Positions 33,420-44,974 of a stretch of 64,000 bases of DNA are shown piece by piece (the first letter of the stretch is position 1; each line of letters starts with the position of its first letter). The DNA is from Dermanyssus gallinae (Eukaryota; Arthropoda; Arachnida; Mesostigmata; Dermanyssidae). Under the pieces are notes generated by a model, which did no database searches, was not told the DNA's origin, and worked only from the letters and a program-made list of their open reading frames with translations. The position numbers were made by a program, and so were the translations under genes. The stretch covers positions 85,001-149,000 of the forward strand of contig QVRM01001794.1 in assembly GCA_003439945.1 (NCBI GenBank), written 5' to 3'.

Positions 33420-34546
33420 TTATGTACTTATTTCGAGGTTTGGTAGAACTCGGCAAGGAAATAATTTTTCCCAATGGAGGGAGCACGCGGAAACGTCTTG
33501 TTTAGGAAAGAGAGAGAGATAAGTTTATAAATGTAGTTATTCCGCCTTTTTCTTCTACATAGTTGTGCAAAATCTAGGTTTGTGGGAGAACCAGTCAACG
33601 CATAAAGGAACCAATCATATCGGCATGTTCGGAGGAAAATTCTGCACAAAGAAGGACACTTCATTAGCTTGCGTAGCGAAAAGCGAACCGCCAGATTAAG
33701 GAAAGTCATAAAAAGTCGATATGTTACGTTAACGATTTTGATGAAAAATCGTAAAATGTTTCCATTACGACCAAAAATGTACGTCAAAAAGACCACTCTC
33801 AAGCAATAGCAAATTGAATGCCCACCATTTTCGTATCAAAGTTATGGTCCTGCGTTACAAAGTTGTCAAGTAACTAAGCTTTTTCGACAGTCATAGTTGT
33901 TATGGTTTACGTGCAAGTTTTCACGTTCAGAACCGTAACATTTTGCCAAGACGCTTCCGCTCCCTTCTTCCACTAAGAAAAATCATTGTTTTGCCGAGTT
34001 CTACCAAACCTCGAAATTTGTACCTAACTTTCGCATACACCCTATGCAAATATGCATGCCTTCAGTTGCGATATGGCTATCAAAAAAGCTTAGTTACTTG
34101 ACAACTACGTAACGCAGCACCATCATTTTGATACGAAAATGATAGGCATTAAATTTGGTCTTTTGGACGCACTTTTTGGGTCGTAACGGAAAAAGTTTAC
34201 GATTTTTCACGAAAAAGCGTCAACGTAACATATCGACTTTTTATGACTTTCCTTAATCTGGCTATTCGCTTTTCGCTACACAAGCTAGTGAAGTGTCTTC
34301 CGAAGCGCAGACTTTTCCGCCAAACACGCTGCTATAATCGGTTCCTTCATGCGTTGGCTGGTTCTCCCGCAACCTTAGATTTCGCACAGTTATGTAGGAG
34401 AAAAAAGGCAGGATAACTACCTTTATAAAGTTCACTCTCTCTCCTAAACAAGACGTTTCCGCGTTCTCCCGCAATTGAGAAAAAATATTTTCTTGCTGAG
34501 TTCTACCAAACCTCGAAATAAGTACATAACGATATGAATGACCCTG
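33411..34546. mobile_element. Foldback element A, copy 2
   Basis: Same family as 25509-26663. The right end, ATATGAATGACCCTG followed by TA, is intact. The left end begins within (TA)n at ATCGTTATGTACTTA, so about 14 terminal bases are missing or overwritten. Arms of about 480 bp are more diverged from each other than in copy 1. The central nested segment with GAGTTCTACCAAACCTCG (about 33997-34014) is also present. No coding capacity is supported. Confidence 0.85.
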
Positions 34547-36235
34547 TATATTTATATATAAGGTTTTTGCGCAATCTCTATTTGCGCTACCTAATGTTTG
34601 AGAATAAGCGAGCTGGCCTTGAGAAGAAATTCCGGCGACCCTTTTGTTACCGAATGTGTCGTAACCTTTATACTTAAAGACCAGCAAATATTGCTCATTA
34701 TCGCCGGTTGAACTGCATAGGAGCGGCCTCAATCAAGCTCGTCCGGGCAGCCCAAGCAGAGTATTTTTTATAGATAGGGTTTCAGCAACATTGGCGAGTG
34801 TCTCATCATTATTACACTGCAGAATTTTAAGAATGTGTGTCAGGATGTACTCACCGTCCTGCAAGAAAAGCCTAATTTATGACGGCTTCATGTAAATCTC
34901 TTGAGTTTTTTTGACAGTTTGTTGAGCAACTCGACAAACTATAGGAGAACCAAACCAATTGAAAAGGACCATTTCCCCGATGATTGAGAGGTGGAAAAGC
35001 ACTTTCGATAAGCAACTAGGTAGCTAGTAACCAGTGTGCAGACGTACGGCGAACAAAAAAGTGGTGAGTGAATGAGCTGCTGGCTTTCTGGAGCTTTCGT
35101 GGAATATTTGCGTTCCCCGCCTTTTTTCCGTTAGTTACTTGGTTTATTGGAGACACACACACAAACATTTGGCGCCTCTGGGCGATCAAACTCTTACACT
35201 TGCACTGCGGAACGCAGGGCGCCGGGCGCCGCCACCACCACCACCGCAGTCAAACCTGTAGCCCGTCGTCTCCCCAAAACCAAACCGTCGCACGAACGAT
35301 GCACTTTATAACTAACCCCTCCACTAACGTAATCTGATGACGTGATGCAAACGACGATCGGTAATCGCTGGCTGTCACGCATGAGCAACGCGCGGTCTAC
35401 GACTAAACGTCCAACCTCTCCTAGATGCGTGTGAAAAAAATTGTTGAACACAACCATATACATGCACGTAGATGGAGAGAGATTCCATGTTGGTGCGCGA
35501 GTATGTTAGAGGTACGGGTATGCGAGACAACAGAGAGAGAGAGAGACAGCGAGAGCAAGAGGGACAGAAAGTGAACGGGCCAGAGAGGTAAATAGCTTAC
35601 GTGTGATTGGATTAAGGAGGCATTTTACCAGAGCGAATGTGTCGGCGCGTGCAGTTTGTACATGCACCCCCCCCCCTCAGCACCCCTTTCGTTATCGTCA
35701 GTGCGACGCTGCGATACGTGCTACGGATACGTCGACTGGGGTTGACGACGTCCTTGTTCGCGAGCTGTACGTTCACACAAAAGCAGCAGACCGTTCGGTA
35801 GGTGCAATTTTTTCATACAAATGCACACGCACTCATTTCAATTTTGTTTGTTTTTAAATTTCACAGAGGCATGCAGCCGGCATGTTTATAGCAAACGTGA
35901 GCAGCAACTAGCTACAGTGTGTATGTTTGTCGTCGTATACATCGTATTGTTGGTATATGCAAAAAAAGTACATATCGTGCTATGTGCTGTATTCAGATGG
36001 TAAATGATTGCTCTCACGATCTCTTGTGATTTGCCTCGAGATGAGACAGAAAGACGTCATGAGCATCGCTCGAACTCAAGGTAAAGTGGCCACGTGGTCC
36101 AGCAGGCTAGTGCACTGGACACAGGGTGGCGTCTTGACCACCTTTGACTAATTGGATAACTTATCGACTGAAAAGGCGTCGACGAAGGTTCGATGCACAC
36201 GAGAGATGATCACACTATGGCAAACGCGTTCTCAA
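34547..36235. other. Anonymous stretch with purine and C-run tracts
   Basis: No gene recognised. A (GA)-rich tract lies at 35530-35590 and a C-run of about 10 at 35667-35677. Short frames at 35068-35337 and 35603-35857 lack motifs. Confidence 0.4.
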
Positions 36236-36425
36236 TTGGAGCCGAGGCGGCCGATCGTAGCGTGATGCAAGAGGTGCGCCTTACGGCCGGAGGCAACACA
36301 TAGGTGCACGGGTTCGATCCCCGCCATTATTGCACATCTGTACGCATGAGGTCCATCTTACGAACCAATGCGGATGCATTGCGTCCGTGGACGTTAAATG
36401 TTGGCTAATAGTCAGCCCAAAAAAG
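36236..36425 (+). mobile_element. tRNA-derived SINE, family 1, copy 3
   Basis: Diverged copy: GGAGCCGAGGCGGCCGATCG at the head, CGGCCGGAGGCAACACATAG, GGTTCGATCCCCG (B box), then TTGCACATCTGTACGCATG, GACGTTAAATGTTGGCTAAT and AGTCAGCCC. The A box is damaged. Confidence 0.7.
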
Positions 36426-36652
36426 ATGTAGGCTGCCGTCTAGGGGGGTGTCGCCGTTTCGATCCCTGTTGCTGATCGCGTTTTCTTTAAACGGTGCTTA
36501 ATAAGAATTAAATAAACCATACTGCCAAAAGTCAACCAGCCAGTTTGCCATAAGGACTGTTGAGAAACACTAGGTCCGTCTCTCTGTGCAAAGAAAAGTA
36601 TCCCTCATGGCGATAACAAGCCCGTAGGACACGCAGAATAGACTAGAATTAA

Positions 36653-37027
36653 AACATCGGATTTTGTAGAGCTCGTTAACCTAAATATTGTTTCTAACGG
36701 ATCTACGGTCTCTAAGAAGTCTTGTTTCGGAGTGAGAGTGAAAATACTAAAATTCGTGATACTAGCGTTGTTGTCTGACGTAGGAGGACAAAATGTGCAT
36801 TTGCGAGACAACCAGTTCTTCTATAGGGGAAAATTCTGAAGAACATAACACGCCGGCCTGCGAAAGTGCGGTCTCGCAATTGCAAATTTTGTGCTCCTTT
36901 GACGAGCAACGACACTAGTGTAATAGATTTTAGTAATATCACACTCACTTCGGAAAAAGAATTCTCAGAAACCACATTTCATTGGCAAAAATGTTTCTTT
37001 TAACGAGCTCTACTATTCCCAATGTTG
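36653..37027. mobile_element. Foldback family B, complete copy
   Basis: Arms of about 185 bp (36653-36840 and 36850-37027) are imperfect complements. Shared landmarks are TAGAGCTCGTTAA, a TCTAAGAA/TCTGAGAA part, a CGGAGTGAGAG/CGAAGTGAGTG part, ACACTAG/ATACTAG, and an AGGAGCACAAAAT-like block. A half copy lies at 1031-1250. The right end is 24 bp from a short (TA)n tract that also borders the Tc1-like element. Confidence 0.65.
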
Positions 37028-37064
37028 CCTTTAATTTTTTTCTGGGCAACTATATATATATATA

Positions 37065-38095
37065 AAGTGCGTTGCAAATAATTAGCAACTTATGTTTTTT
37101 ATGATAATTTCGGCTTGATTTATTTGAATAGCTTGACATTTTAAGGGTATGATGTACATGACAAACACGAGTATGGTGTTAATTTCGTTGCAATCTCACA
37201 ATCGGTTTATACAACAAATAAAAAATGTGAAAAACCTGTGTTGCAAACTTGGGATAATGAGTGGAAAAACATCGTCATCTCGGATGAAAAGAAATTTAGT
37301 CTCGATGGCCCTGACGGCTGTCAGTACTATTAGCATGACTTACGAACGGAACCTAAAAAATTGTTCTCGAAACATGTGGCCGGTGGTGGTTTTGTGAAAT
37401 ATTGGGGCGCGTTTGGGAAGTCTGGGATAATGGGAAGTCTGATCTAGTCGCGATTGCGGGCCGAAACAATTCCGACAAGTACCAGCGTATCGTCGGTTCC
37501 CAGTTAGAAGCCCATTTCAGAAGAATTGGGGGACCTGTCCTTTTTCAACAAGACAACGCCACATTTCATACATACGCTAGCACTGTAGCCTTTTTTCAAG
37601 AACAAAGAGTGCCACTTTTGACTGGCCGGCATTGAGTCCAGACCTGAATCCTATCGAAAATCTTAGGGGACATTTGATGAAGCAGATTTACGCAAATGGT
37701 CGACAATATGATAATTTGTCGGACCTCAAAAGAGCTGTCCAGCAAGCATGGACTGATATTCCACTTCCGTACTTACAACAGCTCAACAGCTCAATAAAAG
37801 ACCGAGTTTACGATTTGATTCAGAAGAAGAGACGGAAAACCCGTTTCTGTCGTGTCAAATAAGTCATACAGCCCTACTAATAATCGAATACATCGTAAGA
37901 CGTTGTTGTTGCTAATATTTTGCAACACTGTTTTTCACACTTTTATTTTTTGTATGAACCGATTCGAGATTTCAACGAAATTAACCATACACGTGGCTTG
38001 TCATGTACATCACGCCCTTACATTTTAAGCCATTCAAATAAATCAAGTCGAAATTATCACCAAAAAACATGAGTTGCTAATTTTTTGCAACGCGG
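37065..38095 (+). mobile_element. Tc1-like transposon, internally deleted
   Basis: Ends with a long inverted repeat of about 95 bp (left 37065-37160, right 38003-38095). It contains GCGTTGCAAATAATTAGCAA and the inner TGATGTACATGACA, and TA lies at each border. At 1031 bp it is shorter than the 1.3-1.6 kb of intact Tc1-like elements. The missing part is the 5' half of the transposase gene. Confidence 0.85.
37230..37861 (+). pseudogene. Tc1-like transposase, broken
   Basis: Block 1 (37240-37400) reads WDNEWKNIVISDEKKFSLDG, then PDGCQYY, stop, HDLRTEPK. The first catalytic Asp is at 37283-37285. Block 2 (37402-37635) reads GRNNSDKYQRIVGSQL and LFQQDNATFHTYAS, with the second Asp at 37552-37554. 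Block 3 (37632-37861) reads SPDLNPIENL, with the catalytic Glu at 37656-37658, then YANGRQYDNLSDLKRAVQQA and a terminal RFCRVK. Block 2 to 3 is offset by one missing base. Without it, the D-to-E spacing would be the usual 34 residues. The DNA-binding N-terminus is absent. A stop in block 1 and the frameshifts make it non-functional. Confidence 0.88.
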
Positions 38096-38097
38096 TA

Positions 38098-38281
38098 TAA
38101 TTATATTTATATTATATTTATATTATATTTAATAATTTATATTTATATTTATATTTAGATTATATTATATTTATATTTCTTTATATATATTTAGATTTAT
38201 ATTTTTATATTATATTTATATTTATTTATATTTATATTTATATTATATTTATATTTATTTATTTATATTTATATTTATAAA
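38098..38281. repeat. AT-only tandem repeat, TATATT-like units
   Basis: About 184 bp made of TTTATA, TATATT and related units, starting at the right end of the Tc1-like element. Confidence 0.9.
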
Positions 38282-38433
38282 ACGTGTACAAATATACTTG
38301 TCAATCCGCGCACAGCCGGGCGCTGCCCTTTTAAAATAAGGTTGCATCTGTTTGGGGCTTCACCCAGGAGGGTCCTGGTGCCTGAGGCGTTGGTTTTCCT
38401 ATGGTACCGTCATTTTGCGGAAGCTTGTTAATG

Positions 38434-38560
38434 CCGCTATGTATATGTATGTAGGAGCACATGGAAGTCCTACGTACATTTGTATATGTATGTATGTAGG
38501 AGCACATGGAAGTCCTACGTACATATGTATATGTATGTATGTAGGACCTCCATGTGCGTG
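38434..38560. repeat. Tandem and inverted short repeat
   Basis: Two full units of about 60 bp, each holding TATGTAGGAGCACATGGAAG and TCCTACGTACAT, followed by a partial unit whose second half is inverted (GTAGGACCTCCATGTG). Each unit also contains GTAGGA and TCCTAC, so hairpins can form. Confidence 0.8.
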
Positions 38561-38599
38561 CGTACATATATCAAGCGACAGTGCAGCAGCCACTGCCGC

Positions 38600-41500
38600 A
38601 TTGCGTTTTTGATGGTGCCACTACGGCTTCTGTTGTTATACGTATTATTACATCGTAGAGCTTAGGATAGCTTTGCAAAGCGATTGCTGAACGTTAGAGA
38701 GCCGTCGGAAGTTAGCAACTAACTACCGACGAAGACGACAAGGCAATTACGCTGTGCTGCCGTAAGGTCAATATCCGGTGAGGTTGACCGGACCGCTCGG
38801 TGACCATTGACTCTGCCAACTTCCAACCAATACGCGAGTTGATGCCAATTAGTACGGTAGTGTTAGGAAAGAGGTCAACGCAAAAGGTACGCACGTATGG
38901 AGGGCAGCAATGTACGTAGGTGCCAGATGCTGAAATTGTTTCTCAGTTGTAATTAAGTGCGGCCACTGCTGGCTCCCCTTCCCACTCCAATGCATGCCCC
39001 GATCCCCTCAACGACCCCGGCTAACATTAACAGAACGCCGTTTCTTGGGCAAAAGTTTTGCCATGACCGAAAACAACTTCCGCCTAAGCGATACGACCGC
39101 AGTGCTCTCGTGCACAGGTAGACGAGCGATCTACGTATCCATATATATATATATTCGTGTGCGTACTCGCTTATTTAGAAAACGAATATGGTTCCAGTTT
39201 GAGCCAACTCGACATAAGCACAGTGAAATGGATTATGTTGGTCTCTTACTGACTAGTAGCTTTCAAACATTACATAGACAGAGTCCAGCATATGATTTGT
39301 GAAAGGATTTATTGCAATTCTTTGTGAGCACAGAAATAGGACGGCTTTGTATTGCTCCTACCGGAGAATTAAAAAAAAGTGTTGCGCTATGCACTTGTTT
39401 GTAGGACTGCCAATGAGGCGATACGTAAAGGCATGCGCTGCCTATATATATATAGTTTTTTGTAAACACCAAAGGTGGTACATAACATCTGTTTCTCTGC
39501 CTACGTGTGCACTGTTACAGAGAGACTAGTGTAGGGACCAGCCATTTATTAAGGGAATTGCCCTGTTGCTTATCCGGCAACAGGGTTGTATGAGAAAATC
39601 GCACGCTCCGCTGGCTAGAATCAGCCATTTACCGTCATTCGCTGCTAAACCGCTAAGAAGGCCGCAAGGGCTATCTCCGACAAGGCAAGCGCGTCGGGCA
39701 ACCCTAGGGTACCCTACAAAACGAGGAGTAGGGTTTGTTGGCGTGCATTAGTGGGTAAGCTGAGGTTTAACAATGCAGTTCCGCGGCGTACGAGTGGCCT
39801 ATCGAGTTGCGGTTTTCATTGTCTGACTCTCCGCCACCCCCACGTCTCCCTTCCGCCCGGAAGTTCCGGATATTGTTGTCTAGGGTCTTCGAGCAATGGC
39901 CGCCCTAGGCAGCGTCGGCTATGGACCGACTGACGCTATAAACTTAGTCGTAGCCACGAACGAAGAGCTTGGCCGATCCGATACACGGCGCGGTGGTTGC
40001 CAGCAGGCTGGTTGTTCTGAAGACCCGTCTGGAGACAGATGAGAGATATTAAAATCTGCTAGGCTGCACTGGATACCGCGCACCGGGGGCGGGACAAGGC
40101 TCCGGCACAGAAGCTCCCTCAGCCTGTCGATCCTGGGGCGATCTGCGTACCGTGTGCCCCTCTGATCCAGCATCGGCGAGGATATATCTCAAGATCAAGG
40201 TTACGTCTGCGCAGGGCTCCTACATCTTTTGAGGGTATTCCCGCTCCTAGATTGTTTAGAGCTTTGGCGACGCTGGCGGGGCAGTTTGCCTTCCTACCGG
40301 CATTGCCGAAGCAACCGCTTGGGACGGAAACAGTCCTGCGCGACACTGGGATCTCAGTTGGGATCCAGAGGCCTTCTTTTAATATAGACAAACCTTTAAA
40401 TGAAGTTCAGAGAAAGGTCGTAAAGCATACATTGCACCTGGCAGCTGGCCCCGCTTTAAACTCCTAACTATATGCCGCCTCTGAGCGCCGTGGAGGGGAG
40501 CCTATAGCGCGTCCTCGCAATGCTGGTGATGTTGGCCACCCAGATTGTTCCTATCGCGCTATACAATGGGGCCTCTTGTGTTTCAAAGAGCTCACCTCCG
40601 AACGGCATTGTGCCACCTCGTCCTGTTCTAGCCGCCCAAATAAAGGTTAGTGTTCGGGACGAGAAGGACCGGTTTTTCACGACACCTTATTTTTAGGGAC
40701 GTTAGGAAACACCTCACAAACAAAGTCAGCCTCTCTTCCGAGTAGCGATGAAAGGGGTGGTAACGGATACCCAAGGTGATCTAGCCATCCTCCTAGGACT
40801 GAGATAGCCTCTAGTGCAGATACGAATATGGCCACGGCCTCTACAGGCCACGCGGCTGCCAGCCGCTTCTCTTCAGCAAACGGCGCTTTAGGTTATTAAC
40901 TCCTTTCCGACCGAGGTCTTTATTGATGCCCTGGCCAGGCAGCTGTTAAGTGCTCAATTTCATACTGCAGTCTGCCGCGGTACAGCCAACGTTCGCATTA
41001 CCACATACCAAATGGTATGTGAGGGTGCGAGCACCGATCCAGTAGCGCGTCAGCTTTAAACTCACCGGAACATCTGATCCGATCGGGTGACGAAACGTGC
41101 CACCCTGACGCGTGGCTCGATGCACTTTCTTGAATTCGCGAGCCGTGGTCAGAAACACGGGCCGGTTGAGCATGAGGCCACATTTCTAAACTCTTGCAGA
41201 GGTGGGGAGTATTGCTTTTAGTAAGTGAAAGTCCCACGCTGAAGAAGAAGAGTTTAGCCAGCCCCAAGAGCGACAAGCCTTTGTCACTGGTCGCGCGGGA
41301 CTTGTTCTCGGGATCTGGCGGTGGCGGGGGGGGGGGGGGGGGGGAGATTCTGCCTGTAGGCGAGGTGTTACCGCGCCTCTTTCTCTGTGCCTTCGATATT
41401 ACTCTGGGCTTGAGTAGAACGATCTGAAAGTTAACCCCCGCTGCAGGTAAAATCCCCCAGACTACAGCGGCCCTAAGGCTCGGGCGGCGGGCCTTTTTGG

Positions 41501-42049
41501 ACGGAAGCCGGGGGACAATACGCAGCTCTACCGATAACCGCTTCGGAATAATTCGCTCTAACCTGCTAGAACCCGCGCAACCTCAGTATAATCTTGCATT
41601 TCTTGCCCAAATAAGCCTGCCGTATGCATATCTGCGCTTGGCCAGGTTTTCAGATTCATAGGTGAGGCAGCCAGTACGAAAAGCTTAGGGTTATATTTGT
41701 CAGCGACACCCTCATGCGGAAAGAAAATACGATGGGTAACTTTGAGCCATTATAAAGCACCCTTCTAGGCTTGACACTCTAAGCAAGGCGTCTGCAAGCC
41801 CGCGTGGTCGGCCAGTCGCCTCTGCGATACTAGATTGCATGCATTGCTTGCAGCCACTACGATATGCGATAGCACATTACCTTATGACTTGCGATGAAGC
41901 CAGCAAATTGAACAGAGTCAGCCCGAAAGCTCGAAAGGGATCCGATTTCTAGGCACGACCGACCTGGTTCCGAGCGTATATTATGCTCAATCGAGCATTC
42001 ACTACGCACACATTTGTTGATGTAATTATAACTACAAGAATCGATATCA
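38600..42049. other. Anonymous stretch, partly GC-richer
   Basis: The part from about 39550 to 41570 is clearly GC-richer than its surroundings and carries many short open frames on both strands. I could not match any to a family. It may hold an old, unrecognised element. A G-homopolymer lies at 41326-41344. Confidence 0.4.
41326..41344. repeat. G homopolymer, 19 bases
   Basis: A run of 19 G preceded by GGCGGTGGC. It can form G-quadruplex structures and is prone to length errors. Confidence 0.9.
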
Positions 42050-43129
42050 AACCGCGGCAGATAAATCCGCACAACGTTTGGCGGGCTACCCTGCATAGAC
42101 GAAATGCGTTAATTCAGTTCGGTTTGAGTGAGCAGACAGCCCACTCACAATAAAACAAAAACGCATTGTCATCATGGACGGCCGCCGCAACCTGGGCCCA
42201 GAATATGACCGAAGAACAACCGTTATCCAATTGCTTTGTGCCGGACATCGACCAGCCAAAATCGTCAACATCACTGGATTTAAAAGAAAAACGGTCTACG
42301 ACATTGCCCGACACTACAGGGTGCACTAGAGACAGGGCTAGGTGGTGCAACCCCTGGAAGGAAGATTCACAACCGCCGACGAGAAGTGAGGACGGCAAAA
42401 GTGATCAAAATGGTGCAAAACTGCGTTTCTAAGGATCCAAGTCTATCGATGCGCCGTTTAGCGATTAAATTCAATATGAGTGATTGTTTTATGCGTCGGA
42501 TTATCAACGAAGAACTGCGCTACAGGTCTTACACGTTCAAAGTCAGACAGATGTTGTCTCAGGTCGCGGAAAACACGAGGATGACTTGCTGCCATCTCAT
42601 CCTCACGTTTTTGGGACACGAAACGGCGGGACATCTTTGATTCTTCTCTGACGGAAAAATCTTCACAATTGACCAAAAACACAACCCGAAAAATGACCGG
42701 TGTTACCACTACCAAAAATTACATGCCCCATCTTTCCCAGTTTGGGAGAGTGGCAGGTCTCAGCCCTGCCGAAGTGCAATGGCAAGGCCTCCTCCTGGGG
42801 TCTCCGCCTTCTTGATCACGGAGGTCCCGGCACCAGGTAAGTATTTTTTGTTAAGCAAGAGTCTAACAAGTCTCGACATGCAAATACAGAAGCGCTACGC
42901 AGAGCCATTGTCAAATCGTTCAAGAATCTCAATCCGCAAACCATGAGGAAGGCCTGTGGGCGCTATCGCGCCAAAACTGAAAGTGTAATTGCTGATGATG
43001 GTCGCGATAAAAATTTTCCTCAGAAGTGCCTCTAACGGCACGTACAAAAAATTTGACCGAAATATCTGTTTTTATTTAGACACAAATTGCGAAACGGGCG
43101 ATAACGTTTAGTGCGGATTTATCTTCCGC

Positions 43130-43133
<4 letters not shown>
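42050..43133 (+). mobile_element. maT-like (DD37D) transposon, deleted
   Basis: Bordered by imperfect inverted repeats of about 28 bp: left CGGCAGATAAATCCGCACAA, right the complement of a CGGAAGATAAATCCGCAC end. The right end abuts (TA)n at 43134. At 1084 bp it is about 200-300 bp short of an intact element of this type; the missing part is the middle of the transposase gene. Confidence 0.75.
42174..43035 (+). pseudogene. maT-like transposase, catalytic centre lost
   Basis: Starts ATG at 42174, MDGRRNLGPEYDRRTTVIQL. A first HTH reads RPAKIVNITGFKRKTVYDIA. A frameshift near 42320 leads into VRTAKVIKMVQNCVSKDPSL, SMRRLAIKFNMSDCFMRRII and YRSYTFKVRQML (to 42640). A stop follows, then FFSDGKIFTIDQKHNPKNDR with the first catalytic Asp in SDGK (normally SDEK). 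Sequence from about 42720 to 42870 is not recognisable. The C-terminus is intact in a last frame: LRRAIVKSFKNLNPQT, GRYRAKTESVIA and the stop at 43034-43036. The second and third catalytic aspartates are gone. Family assignment comes from the FSDEKIFTVDQ...NDR signature, remembered for maT/DD37D elements. Confidence 0.75.

Positions 43134-43169
<36 letters not shown>
43134..43169. repeat. (TA)n microsatellite at maT right end
   Basis: About 36 bp of TA starting at the outer edge of the right terminal repeat. Confidence 0.95.
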
Positions 43170-43172
<3 letters not shown>

Positions 43173-43910
43173 GATTCGTATACTGGGTTCGAAAAATATG
43201 GTGATCTTAAATACAGCAATAACTTATACAATTGCTTCTTGAACCGAAATATCATCTCACGAAGTTAGGTAACGGTCCTGGATAAACCGCTTAGCTATGA
43301 CCTGCAAAACCTGTTACGTATGTGTAAGAAACCGCCGACGTTTCATATGTGTGAACACACGAGGTTGCTCAGCAGACCTCGAAGCTGTGCTCTTTTAGAG
43401 AAGCCTGTTCCACTTGGCGGTGCTTCTCTAAAGCGGCGATAACGGCGTCAGCTTAAAGTAGCCTTGTGTAGTTGTTGCTTTTTGTAAACAGCATAGCATA
43501 AAGACAATTGAATTGACGCCTTTGAAGTCGTTGTTTTCTATTCGTTTCGCGGTTTCCAACCTAGAAGCCTCATAGCTCTTCGTAGAGGCGGGACGATCGA
43601 TACAAAATGTCGCTTAATTTCATGCTGCACTCCGTCAATCTGTTGTTGTTGCTGGTATTGTTGTTCTTGATGTCTCTGTTGTTATGCTTTACAGCTAAGT
43701 GCTAACCGACGTATGTAAGTCCTTTCATTGCTGCCGCCCTGTAAATAGCCAGACGTAGTTGATGTGGTAATCAAGTTGTACCGTCCAACGACGGGACGCA
43801 GCGCTACTGGCATTGTCGCAATGCAACTAATGATTCGGCCTACAAACATAGTCTGCCACTAATTAGAGTATGCAAAAGGCACGAGCAATGAATGCAAACA
43901 GACATTACAG

Positions 43911-43943
<33 letters not shown>

Positions 43944-44050
43944 CCAGCTGAATGAAACTGTTTGGCAACTATGTTGCGGGCAATAATCGGTGTAGCAAGT
44001 AATAGAGCAACTTTTGCCGGTAGAGTTCGTAACATAAATATTTTGCCTTC
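43170..44050. other. Anonymous stretch
   Basis: No gene recognised; contains a (TA)n tract at 43911-43939. Confidence 0.4.
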
Positions 44051-44054
44051 CTCA

Positions 44055-44125
44055 TATATATTGCCCCTGATATAAAAGGGTGACATGTGTATTTAGATAT
44101 ACATGCCAAGCAAACAATAAATCAA
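44055..44125 (+). mobile_element. 3' tail of non-LTR family C
   Basis: Reads CCCCTGATATAAAAGGGTGA, CATGTGTATTTAGATATACA, TGCCAAGCAAACAATAAATC on the plus strand. This is the same 3' end as the family C copy at 8828-9445 and is immediately followed by (TA)n at 44126-44152. Confidence 0.65.
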
Positions 44126-44156
<31 letters not shown>

Positions 44157-44209
44157 TTGAGCTCAATAATAGAAAGAAAAGAACAAACTATTTGTACATC
44201 TATAATTGA

Positions 44210-44212
<3 letters not shown>

Positions 44213-44257
<45 letters not shown>
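44213..44257. repeat. (TA)n microsatellite
   Basis: About 45 bp of TA, 60 bp from the tract at 44126-44152. Confidence 0.95.
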
Positions 44258-44263
<6 letters not shown>

Positions 44264-44597
44264 TATGCGTCCTGTGTTATATACACCCCCAACTTCACAC
44301 GTTCGGACATTCGATCACGGTTTTGTTACATCTGTCTTGTACGCATGTATCTCATATCAAACGCATAACCAAGTCTCCATAAAGCTATTTTTTTGTCAGC
44401 TAGCCAGTGTTTAATGATGAAGCCAACAATAACTGCCGAGAACTAGATGTCTGATTAGAATCAACGTTCTCTAGCTCGTCAACTAAATATGAACCTAGGT
44501 CGTACCTACACGTTCACAGAAAATTACAGCTCATCAATATGCACAATATCAGTTCACGGGAGATCACAAAAATTCGGGCGTTCTCCAATGACAGGCT

Positions 44598-44960
44598 GCT
44601 CTATTCTCGGATGAGACCAGGATGTTGAGCTAACGGCAACAAATGACCGGAAAAAAAATGCTAGCGACGAAGAGACGGGTTGCACCATGTCGCATTGTGA
44701 AGAATGTCAACGCCGGCTGTTCAATCATGGTTTGGGGTGTTATCTTTTAGACAGAGGAACCGAACTCATGGGAGCCCCTCGAGTTCACCTTTCTCATAGA
44801 TGAAGAGGCTTAACTCTCCAACGGTATGTCGGAAAGAGCTGTAGATGTTAATGTCATCTTCATCCACGACACTGCTAGACTGCAGACCGCTGTATTGGTT
44901 TGGGGATACCTTGCAGAAGCTTGAATTAGCGCCTAACGAAGCAACCGGCGTACTCCAAAA
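44598..44960 (+). pseudogene. Tc1-like transposase fragment
   Basis: Plus strand reads LFSDETRML (first catalytic Asp at 44610-44612), then RRVAPCRIVKNVNAGCSIMV and WGVIF, and later IFIHDTARLQTAVLVWGYLA with EA. These correspond to the SDES..., APC...GG.SIMVWG and DNA..HTA..V..YL blocks of Tc1 transposases. Here DNARPH has become DTARLQ. Several stops and the lack of any inverted repeat or SPDLNPIEN block show a dead scrap. It is a different lineage from the copy at 37065-38095. Confidence 0.65.
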
Positions 44961-44974
44961 CCAAAAACCTGACA

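Noticed and set aside
36090..36200. Possible tRNA (GTGGTCCAGCAGGCTAGTGC with GGTTCGATGC downstream)
   Set aside because: The A-like and B-like boxes are too far apart and no cloverleaf closes; it may be a worn SINE head at most.
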